Source of the DNA: Lachnoclostridium sp. UBA3775
GTDB lineage: Bacteria; Bacillota; Clostridia; Lachnospirales; Lachnospiraceae
Reading direction: 5' to 3'
Assembly (NCBI GenBank): GCA_002369525.1
Contig: DFFN01000152.1
Span: forward strand, 1 to 21,230
DNA: 21,230 bases
The position numbers were made by a program, and so were the translations under genes. How positions within the stretch are numbered: the stretch's first letter is position 1; each line of letters starts with the position of its first letter. Positions 7,434 to 13,160 of this stretch are shown one piece after another. Below the pieces are notes generated by a model. The model had not been told where the DNA came from. It did no database searches and saw only the letters and a list, made by a program, of their open reading frames with translations.

Positions 7434-8234
7434 ATGAGCGAAGGAAACATAATTGAAATAGAAAATTTAAGCTTTGATTATGTCGGCCGAAAGACCCGTT
7501 TCGGAGCCATAAAGGATGTTAACCTCGAGATCAAAAAAGGCGAATTCATATGTGTGCTCGGTTCATCGGGCTGCGGAAAGTCCACACTTTTAAAGCTCCT
7601 TGCAGGTCTTTTAAAGCCTGCTAAGGGAAGCATCCGGGTAAACGGCAGGGAGGTTAGCGGACCGGGAGTTGACAGGGCGGTCGTTTTCCAGCAGTATTCG
7701 CTTTTTCCCTGGCTTGACGTGAGAGGCAATGTGATATTCGGAATCAGGCAGGGCAACGGAAAGTACACAAGGAAAGAGGAAAAGAGGCTTGCATCGGACT
7801 ATCTTGAAGCTGTCGGGCTTCTGGAGGTGGCCGGGAAATATCCGGCTGAGCTTTCCGGCGGGCAGCAGCAGAGAGTTGCGGTTGCAAGGGCGCTTGCCTT
7901 GGAGTCCGACATACTGCTGATGGACGAGCCATTCGGAGCGATAGACCCGAGGCTCCGCCTTGAGCTTCAGGAGCTGGTCGGCAGGCTCTCGGCCGAAAAG
8001 AAAAAAACGGTGGTGTTCATTACACATGATATCGACGAGGCAATACTTCTTGCCGACAGGATAATAGTGATGGAGCCGGGACGCGTCAGGCTGGGTGTTG
8101 ACGTAAAACTTGAAAGGCCGAGAAAAAGAGAGGAACTGGTCGGCACCGAGGAATACAAGGAGCTTTACAAGAAGCTGACGGTTTCGTTCTATGACGGCTT
8201 TGCCGGAGCAATAGATGGGGAGGTGAGGTTATAA
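7434..8234 (+). CDS. ABC transporter ATP-binding protein, SsuB/TauB type
   Basis: A 266-residue nucleotide-binding subunit that powers the importer on the cytoplasmic face. All motifs are intact: Walker A GSSGCGKST (43-51), Q-loop FQQYSLFPW (85-93), signature LSGGQQQRVAVARAL (140-154), Walker B ILLMDEPFGAID (160-171), and the switch His198 in FITHDIDEA. The PFGAID form is typical of the nitrate/sulfonate/taurine importer family, matching the binding protein at 4043 and the permease that follows. GGAG at 7424-7427 serves the ATG. Its stop TAA shares a base with the permease ATG, which implies translational coupling. It is separated from its binding protein by the GST-like and cysteine synthase genes, so all five are likely needed together. 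Confidence 0.94.
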   Translation: MSEGNIIEIENLSFDYVGRKTRFGAIKDVNLEIKKGEFICVLGSSGCGKSTLLKLLAGLLKPAKGSIRVNGREVSGPGVDRAVVFQQYSLFPWLDVRGNVIFGIRQGNGKYTRKEEKRLASDYLEAVGLLEVAGKYPAELSGGQQQRVAVARALALESDILLMDEPFGAIDPRLRLELQELVGRLSAEKKKTVVFITHDIDEAILLADRIIVMEPGRVRLGVDVKLERPRKREELVGTEEYKELYKKLTVSFYDGFAGAIDGEVRL

Positions 8235-9163
8235 TGGAAAAAGATGAAAAAAGAAGCCTGATAGCCCCCGTCATCGTGATAATACTTTTCGGAATAAATC
8301 TTCTTGCGACGCTTAAGCTTTCCTACCGGACGGAACATAAAAGGGTATATGAAAGCAACGCCTACATTTTTGTGCTTGTGCTGATACTCCTGATATATCT
8401 GATAAGATTCTTTACCGAAGGAAAAAAGAGCACCTCGGATCTTGCAATACTTACATTTGCCTTCTTTCTTTACTGGGAGCTGGCATATAAGCTCGGCTGG
8501 GTTCATAACGACCTTCTGATACCCTCGCCCGAAGGACTGTTCCACGTGTTTGTGGAGAAACCGAAGGAGATAAGGGAGGACGTCATCGGGTCGGTACAGC
8601 TGCTGTTCTGGGGCTTCCTGCTTGCCATAGTGCTTGGAACGGTGCTGGGACTATTGGCCGGTCTTGTGGCGAGAATAAGAGAGGTTCTGATACCGGTATC
8701 AAACGCAGTCACTCTGATCCCGCCCCTGATGTTTTCGGCATATTTCATAATGCTGCTTCCGAGCTTCCGTTCGGCGGCTATCGCGGTAATATTCTTCGCA
8801 GTATTCTGGCCAACCTTTCAGGGAACGGTTCAAAGAGTCGGACAGATCGACAAAAAAATAATCGAAGCGGCAAAAACGATGGGAGTCGGAACCTTCGGAA
8901 TGCTTTTCAAGATCATTTTTCCCTACTGCCTGCCGGGAATCATACAGAGCTTTTCAAAGAGCCTTCGCGGCGCTTTCATGTGCCTTACCGGAGCAGAGAT
9001 GCTCGGGATCAATTTAGGTATCGGCTTTTTTATCGAGAAATATAAAAGCTTTGCGGATTACCGCTGCGTGCTTGCAGGCATACTTACCGTCGGCGTCATC
9101 ACAACGGTGATCGACATACTGATAGGAAGGGTTGAAAAAGCAATTGTCAGATGGCATTTATAA
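8234..9163 (+). CDS. ABC transporter permease, SsuC/TauC type
   Basis: A 309-residue integral membrane subunit. The binding-protein-dependent permease core runs from about residue 115 to the end and carries the EAA coupling loop beginning EAAKTMGVGTFGMLFKIIFP (211-230), with the conserved G about nine residues in that docks on the ATPase. Hydrophobic segments are visible at about 9-27, 43-61, 68-86, 120-146, 152-175, 180-196, and near 250-300. The first two or three precede the usual core, so the N-terminus is somewhat longer than in plain SsuC proteins. It overlaps the ATPase stop by one base (TAATG). Together with the genes at 4043 and 7434 it makes a complete importer; only one permease gene is present, so a homodimer is expected. 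Confidence 0.92.
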   Translation: MEKDEKRSLIAPVIVIILFGINLLATLKLSYRTEHKRVYESNAYIFVLVLILLIYLIRFFTEGKKSTSDLAILTFAFFLYWELAYKLGWVHNDLLIPSPEGLFHVFVEKPKEIREDVIGSVQLLFWGFLLAIVLGTVLGLLAGLVARIREVLIPVSNAVTLIPPLMFSAYFIMLLPSFRSAAIAVIFFAVFWPTFQGTVQRVGQIDKKIIEAAKTMGVGTFGMLFKIIFPYCLPGIIQSFSKSLRGAFMCLTGAEMLGINLGIGFFIEKYKSFADYRCVLAGILTVGVITTVIDILIGRVEKAIVRWHL

Positions 9164-9166
9164 ATG

Positions 9167-9178
9167 AAAGGACAGGAA
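9167..9178 (+). promoter_or_regulatory. Ribosome binding site that fixes the second cysteine synthase start at 9181
   Basis: AAAGGACAGGAA at 9167-9178 precedes ATG 9181. An in-frame ATG at 9151 lies inside the permease gene and would add ten residues (MAFINERTGT) not seen in cysteine synthases. The 9181 start gives MRVYESITELVGNTPLL, which aligns with the usual N-terminus. Confidence 0.7.
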
Positions 9179-9180
9179 CG

Positions 9181-10107
9181 ATGAGAGTTTATGAGAGCAT
9201 CACGGAACTGGTGGGAAACACACCTCTTCTCCATTTAAGAAAAATAGAGGAAAAGGAAGAACTGCTTGCAAAGCTTTACGGAAAGCTTGAGTTTTATAAC
9301 CCCGGCGGATCGGTAAAGGACCGTATCGCACTTAACATGATCGAGTCCGCAGAAAAGGACGGAAGGCTTAAACCGGGCGGTACGGTTGTCGAAGGTACCA
9401 GCGGAAACACCGGTATCGGAATCGCCGCAGTGTGCGCAGCCAAGGGCTATAAGGCAGTCATCTGCATGCCGGAAAACATGAGCAGGGAAAGAATCAGCAT
9501 CCTTAAGGCCTATGGTGCCGAGGTGCATCTTACTCCCGCGGCAAAAAGCATGGGCGGCAGCGGCGAAAAGGCAGAAGAGCTGATCGCAGGCATACCCGGT
9601 GCTTTCAAGCCCGGTCAGGGCGGCAATCCGGATAACCCCGGAGCACACTATAAGTCAACAGGCCCCGAAATATGGAGGGATACCGACGGAAAGATCGACA
9701 TGCTCGTTGCATGCGCAGGTACCGGCGGAACGATTTCGGGAACTGCCAGATATTTAAAGGAAAGAAATCCCGGAATCAGGACCGTTGCGGTTGAACCGGC
9801 GGGCAGCGCACTTCTTAACGGAGGAGAGCACGGCCCTCACAAGATACAGGGAATCGGCGGAGGCTCGATACCTCCCGTAACCGACCGAACGATGATAGAC
9901 GAGGTCATCGATGTTACAGACGAACAGGCCTATGAATATACAAGGCTTGCTCCGCGTACGGAAGGAATACTGATAGGAATTTCGGCTGGTGCGGCGCTTT
10001 ATGCGGCGACCCGGGTTGCAAAAAGGGAAGAAAACAAGGGCAAAACGATAGTTGTCATCTTCCCGGACGGCGGAGACCACTATCTTTCTGTGGAGGATCT
10101 TTTTTGA
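9181..10107 (+). CDS. Cysteine synthase-like PLP enzyme, paralogue 2 (divergent pocket)
   Basis: A 308-residue fold-type-II PLP protein of the OASS/cystathionine beta-synthase family. The cofactor machinery is intact: Lys46 in NPGGSVKDR, TSGNTG (73-78), GTGGT (180-184), and the ending PDGGDHYL. The acceptor side departs from paralogue 1 and from standard CysK. EPTSGNT has become EGTSGNT, GQFTNEANP has become GQGGNPDNP (Phe to Gly beside Gln146), GIGAGFVP has become GIGGGSIPP, and GISSGAA has become GISAGAA. The segment around 121-130 is Gly/Ser-rich (AAKSMGGSGE). Such changes suggest a roomier pocket and perhaps a different donor or a bulkier thiol nucleophile, but plain cysteine synthase activity remains possible. 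The stop overlaps the acetyltransferase start (TGATG), so the pair is coupled. The presence of two paralogues in one cluster argues for distinct jobs. Confidence 0.85.
   Translation: MRVYESITELVGNTPLLHLRKIEEKEELLAKLYGKLEFYNPGGSVKDRIALNMIESAEKDGRLKPGGTVVEGTSGNTGIGIAAVCAAKGYKAVICMPENMSRERISILKAYGAEVHLTPAAKSMGGSGEKAEELIAGIPGAFKPGQGGNPDNPGAHYKSTGPEIWRDTDGKIDMLVACAGTGGTISGTARYLKERNPGIRTVAVEPAGSALLNGGEHGPHKIQGIGGGSIPPVTDRTMIDEVIDVTDEQAYEYTRLAPRTEGILIGISAGAALYAATRVAKREENKGKTIVVIFPDGGDHYLSVEDLF
10092..10096 (+). promoter_or_regulatory. Ribosome binding site of the acetyltransferase, inside the previous gene
   Basis: GGAGG at 10092-10096 lies ten bases before ATG 10107 and within the end of the cysteine synthase-like gene. 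It favours the ATG over the adjacent TTG at 10104 and fits coupling through the TGATG overlap. Confidence 0.65.
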
Positions 10108-10640
10108 TGAAAGCAGTAAAAGTCAGAAATGAAGCAGAGCGTGCGGGAGTGCATTATGTCCGTACCGAGGCAATGGTCATGGGCTTTAACGTATCACCCT
10201 ACGGTGAGTTTGCGGACGATCGCCCCGACAGCGAATATGTGCTCGTAACGGACGATAACGACAGGCCTCTTTCCACCTGCAGGATCGTTTACGGAACCAC
10301 AGACAGCGGCGAGAGCTTCGGAAAGATCGAAAGGGTCGCAACCGTGTCCTATGCAAGGGGCTTAGGGGCCGGAAGGCTTGCCATAGAGGGAGCCGAGGAA
10401 ATCATAAAAGCAAAGGGAGTCAAAAAAATAATCATAACAAGCCGCGAAGAAGCGGAAGGCTTTTATGCAAAGCTCGGCTATAGATCATATCCCGGATATG
10501 AGCCGGATTTTCTGGCCCACGGGCCTCACGGCGAGCTTCCGTTACCCGAAGTGATAAGGTCTGCTCCGGATAAGGAAAAGCAAGAAAAGAAAAAACAGGT
10601 TTTCAGCTTCGCATGTGTCTACATGGAAAAAAATATTTAG
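10107..10640 (+). CDS. GNAT family N-acetyltransferase
   Basis: A 177-residue acetyl-CoA-dependent transferase. The pyrophosphate-binding loop is RGLGAGR (84-90), after the beta-strand GKIERVATVS and before a long helix. GFYAKLGYRSYPG (118-130) is the usual C-terminal GNAT signature. Beyond it a tail of about 45 residues includes a Lys/Glu-rich run (156-163), absent from minimal GNATs. The layout is close to small-molecule acetyltransferases of the ElaA/YjcF type. The substrate is unknown. By context, it may N-acetylate an S-substituted cysteine, as SnaA does in the Bacillus subtilis S-methylcysteine pathway, or possibly acetylate serine to supply O-acetylserine. The first is the better guess, because GNATs are unrelated to CysE. 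It shares TGATG with the preceding gene. Confidence 0.85.
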   Translation: MKAVKVRNEAERAGVHYVRTEAMVMGFNVSPYGEFADDRPDSEYVLVTDDNDRPLSTCRIVYGTTDSGESFGKIERVATVSYARGLGAGRLAIEGAEEIIKAKGVKKIIITSREEAEGFYAKLGYRSYPGYEPDFLAHGPHGELPLPEVIRSAPDKEKQEKKKQVFSFACVYMEKNI

Positions 10641-10659
10641 AACAGCTATCGTAAAACCC

Positions 10660-10665
10660 GGAGGG
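10660..10665 (+). promoter_or_regulatory. Ribosome binding site that fixes the trans-sulfuration enzyme start at 10669
   Basis: GGAGGG at 10660-10665 lies just before ATG 10669. An in-frame ATG at 10615 lies inside the acetyltransferase gene and would add 18 residues unlike the family. The 10669 start gives MYNKFETLCVHGD, the normal opening. Confidence 0.75.
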
Positions 10666-10668
10666 AAT

Positions 10669-11817
10669 ATGTATAACAAATTTGAAACACTATGCGTACA
10701 CGGCGATGTCCACAGGCAGCCGGACGCCAACAGAGCGATATCATATCCTATATACCAGACGGCATCCTTCTCCCATATCAAGCCCGGACACAATCAGTCA
10801 GGCTTTGATTATTCAAGGGAATCGAATCCCACAAGGTCATATCTTGAGGAAACTCTCGCAAGCCTTGAGGGAGCGGCTGATGCTCTGGCGTTTTCATCCG
10901 GGATGGCAGCGATCTCGGTCTGTTTTGAAGCCTTTAAGCCGGGCGATCACATAATATGCACCGACGACCTGTACGGCGGTGCTGTAAGGCTTTTTAAACT
11001 TATAAGCGAAAAAAACGGTTATGAGATCGAGTATGTGGATACGGGGGACGAGGAGAGGATAAAGGAAAAGATCAGACCCGAAACAAGGGCCATATATGTT
11101 GAAACACCCTCTAATCCCATGCTCCATGTGACCAATATAAGAAGGACGGCCGAAATAGCACATGAAAACAATGCGTTGCTTATAGTCGACAATACTTTTC
11201 TCTCGCCGTATTTTCAGAATCCTCTTGCTCTCGGCGCCGACATAGTCGTGCACAGCGGTTCCAAGTTCCTTGCCGGACATAACGATACCATCTGCGGTTT
11301 TCTGTGCACCGCCGATGAGGAAAGGGCAAAAAATTACAGGCTGCTTGCAAAGACCACCGGTGCCGCGCTTGCGCCCTTCGATTCGTGGCTTGTATTAAGA
11401 GGCATCAAAACTCTTGCGCTCCGCCAAAGAAAGCAGGAGGAAAATGCCGGGAGGCTGGCCTGTTGGCTTAAGGAAAGAGAAGAAGTCGAGGAGGTTTTCT
11501 ATCTCGGTCTTCCGGAGCATAAGGGCTATGAGCTCAACAAAAAGCAGGCAAGAGGCTTTGGCAGCATGATAAGCTTTAAAGTCAGATCGGGAGAAATCGC
11601 CCTTAAGCTTCTTGAAAACGTAAGGCTCATCACCTTTGCGGAGTCGCTCGGCGGAGTGGAGAGCCTGCTCACTTATCCCAAGGTGCAGACACATCCGGAT
11701 GTTCCCGAAAGCGTAAGGCAGAAGCTTGGCATAGACGAAAAGCTTTTAAGGCTTTCGGTCGGAATAGAGGATGCGGAGGATCTGATAAACGATCTCAGGC
11801 AGGCTTTTGAAAAATAG
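10669..11817 (+). CDS. Cys/Met-metabolism PLP enzyme (cystathionine gamma-synthase/lyase family)
   Basis: A 382-residue fold-type-I enzyme of the trans-sulfuration family. Landmarks are the tetramer phosphate-binding YSRESNPTR (48-56), SSGMAAIS (76-83), the cofactor-ring Tyr in DDLYGG, Asp174 in VDNTF, the Schiff-base Lys199 in VVHSGSKFLAGHND, and the carboxylate-binding Arg361 in LLRLSVGIED. The segment GGVESLLTYPKVQTHPDVP (328-346) is typical of the MetC/MccB-like group in Firmicutes. Possible reactions are cystathionine beta- or gamma-lysis, homocysteine or cysteine desulfhydration, or cystathionine synthesis; motifs alone do not separate them. In this cluster, C-S bond cleavage of an imported or derived thioether, or conversion between cysteine and homocysteine, is likely. 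It follows the GNAT by 28 bases and precedes a second, unrelated C-S lyase by 27. Confidence 0.9.
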   Translation: MYNKFETLCVHGDVHRQPDANRAISYPIYQTASFSHIKPGHNQSGFDYSRESNPTRSYLEETLASLEGAADALAFSSGMAAISVCFEAFKPGDHIICTDDLYGGAVRLFKLISEKNGYEIEYVDTGDEERIKEKIRPETRAIYVETPSNPMLHVTNIRRTAEIAHENNALLIVDNTFLSPYFQNPLALGADIVVHSGSKFLAGHNDTICGFLCTADEERAKNYRLLAKTTGAALAPFDSWLVLRGIKTLALRQRKQEENAGRLACWLKEREEVEEVFYLGLPEHKGYELNKKQARGFGSMISFKVRSGEIALKLLENVRLITFAESLGGVESLLTYPKVQTHPDVPESVRQKLGIDEKLLRLSVGIEDAEDLINDLRQAFEK

Positions 11818-11844
11818 TGTTTGCAGGTAAAAAGGTGATTTGAC

Positions 11845-13011
11845 ATGGCATATGATTTTGATACGCTGATAAACCGTAAGGGTACGGATTCCCTTAAATT
11901 TGATTTCGCTGCGGAACGTGGATATCCGGGGGATGTTTTGCCGCTCTGGGTTGCCGATATGGACTTTCTCGCACCGCCAGAGGTCAATAAGGCTCTTGAG
12001 GCAGCGGTTTCACACGGCATCTACGGTTACAGCGAGGTAAAAAAGGACTACAATGAGACAGTCTGCAGCTGGTTTGAAAACAATCACGGCTACAGGCCGG
12101 ACGAAAAATGGCTGATAAAAACCCCGGGCGTGGTTTTTGCCCTCGCAACGGCAGTAAAGGCCCTGACCGAAAAGGGGGACAGCGTTCTGATACAGCCGCC
12201 CGTATATTATCCTTTCTATGAGGTGATAAGGGACAATGAAAGAAAGATAGTCGAAAACCCGTTAAAGGAGATCGACGGTCATTATGAAATCGATTTTGAG
12301 GATTTCGAAAGAAAGATAGAAGAGGAAAAGGTCAGGCTTTTCATACTCTGTTCGCCGCACAATCCCGTAGGACGGGTGTGGAAGGAATGGGAGCTGTCGA
12401 AAATTGCTGAAATCTGCCTGAAAAATGAGGTATATGTGGTTTCGGACGAAATCCACTGCGATCTTCTGATAGGAGACAACAGGCACATACCTTTCCTGAA
12501 GCTTGCGGGAGAGCTTGCCGACAGGACAGTAGTATGTACCTCTCCGAGCAAAAGCTTTAACATCGCGGGACTGCAGGTTGCCAACAATTTAATACCAAAT
12601 GCGATTCTTCGCCGCCGTTTTGCAAAGGAGATAGACAAAACCGGCTATTCACAGCATAACATACTTGGACTGGTCGCAGCGCGCGCTGCTTATGAATCGG
12701 GAGGACCATGGCTTACGGAATGCAGGAAATATCTTGCCGGAAACCTTGAACTTATCAGAAGCTTTGTAAAAGAAAAGCTTCCGGCAGTGCGTCTTATCGA
12801 GCCCGAGGCCACATATTTTGCATGGCTTGATTTTAACGGCCTCGGTCTTGACGAAAAACAGCTCGATGATTACATAATAAACAAGGCGGGACTCTGGCTG
12901 GATTCGGGAAGGATATTCGGCGAAAGCGGGAAAGGGTTTGAGAGGATAGCATATGCAACGCAGAGGTCAAGGCTTCTTGAGGCTCTTAACAGGCTTGCAA
13001 ACGGAAAATAG
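11845..13011 (+). CDS. MalY/PatB-type C-S lyase (PLP-dependent)
   Basis: A 388-residue fold-type-I aminotransferase-like protein of the MalY/PatB group, which performs beta-elimination on cystathionine or cysteine S-conjugates to give a thiol, pyruvate and ammonia. The start MAYDFDTLINRKGTDSLKFD and PLWVADMDF are hallmarks. So are YGYSEV, SPHNPVGRVW (170-179), DEIHCDL (201-207), Lys236 in TSPSKSFNIAGLQ, and Arg367 in ERIAYATQRSRL. The last motif is usually RIN-A-PR, so the region around the substrate carboxylate is slightly unusual. True aminotransferase activity is possible but less likely in this setting. The ATG is preceded by AAAGGTGAT. It is the last gene before a terminator and would release sulfur from an S-conjugate for the cysteine synthases upstream. 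Confidence 0.9.
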   Translation: MAYDFDTLINRKGTDSLKFDFAAERGYPGDVLPLWVADMDFLAPPEVNKALEAAVSHGIYGYSEVKKDYNETVCSWFENNHGYRPDEKWLIKTPGVVFALATAVKALTEKGDSVLIQPPVYYPFYEVIRDNERKIVENPLKEIDGHYEIDFEDFERKIEEEKVRLFILCSPHNPVGRVWKEWELSKIAEICLKNEVYVVSDEIHCDLLIGDNRHIPFLKLAGELADRTVVCTSPSKSFNIAGLQVANNLIPNAILRRRFAKEIDKTGYSQHNILGLVAARAAYESGGPWLTECRKYLAGNLELIRSFVKEKLPAVRLIEPEATYFAWLDFNGLGLDEKQLDDYIINKAGLWLDSGRIFGESGKGFERIAYATQRSRLLEALNRLANGK

Positions 13012-13028
13012 AAAATGAGCCGGGTCGG

Positions 13029-13058
13029 AAAAACACATTGTTTAAAATGTGTTTTTTT
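13029..13058 (+). terminator. Rho-independent terminator of the organosulfur cluster
   Basis: AAAAACACATT (13029-13039) pairs with AATGTGTTTTT (13046-13056) over 11 bp, with a six-base loop and T run to 13058. It lies 17 bases after the C-S lyase stop and 12 bases before the gltB -35. Confidence 0.88.
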
Positions 13059-13070
13059 GATAAATACATA

Positions 13071-13099
13071 TTGTATACATGTATACATTGTGATATAAT
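13071..13099 (+). promoter_or_regulatory. Promoter of gltBD
   Basis: TTGTAT at 13071-13076 (four of six to a -35), a 17-base spacer, and a perfect TATAAT at 13094-13099 with an extended TG at 13091-13092. Transcription would start near 13106, giving a leader of about 55 bases. The -35 and half of the spacer are buried in the palindrome at 13072-13087. Confidence 0.85.
13072..13087. promoter_or_regulatory. 16-bp palindromic operator over the gltB -35/spacer
   Basis: TGTATACATGTATACA is a perfect 16-bp palindrome and also two tandem copies of the 8-bp palindrome TGTATACA. The identical 16-mer occurs upstream of glnA (19404-19419). It fits GTA-N8-TAC. Its centre lies near -26 relative to the expected start, a place where a bound protein would normally block RNA polymerase. 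Confidence 0.7.
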
Positions 13100-13146
13100 G
13101 CGCTCGAGTGTAAAAAAACAATGCCATAAATGTAATAAAAAAAGAG

Positions 13147-13155
13147 AAAGGGTGG
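13147..13155 (+). promoter_or_regulatory. Ribosome binding site that fixes the gltB start at 13161
   Basis: AAAGGGTGG at 13147-13155 lies five bases before ATG 13161. An in-frame ATG at 13038 would begin inside the previous terminator and upstream of the promoter, so it cannot be used from this transcript. The 13161 start leaves an 11-residue propeptide before the catalytic cysteine. Confidence 0.8.
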
Positions 13156-13160
13156 ATCAA

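Noticed and set aside
4043..9163. Ordinary aerobic sulfonate (ssu) or taurine (tau) operon
   Set aside because: The transporter family fits, but no SsuD, SsuE or TauD-type enzyme is present, and the remaining enzymes act on thiols and thioethers rather than sulfonates.
13072..13087. TnrA/GlnR box as the identity of the palindrome
   Set aside because: The known box is TGTNA-N7-TNACA (17 bases). The site here is TGTAT-N6-ATACA (16 bases) and lacks the A at position five.
13038..13160. A longer GltB N-terminus starting at 13038
   Set aside because: It would start inside a terminator and upstream of the promoter, and would move the N-terminal nucleophile Cys far from the start. ATG 13161 has a good ribosome site.
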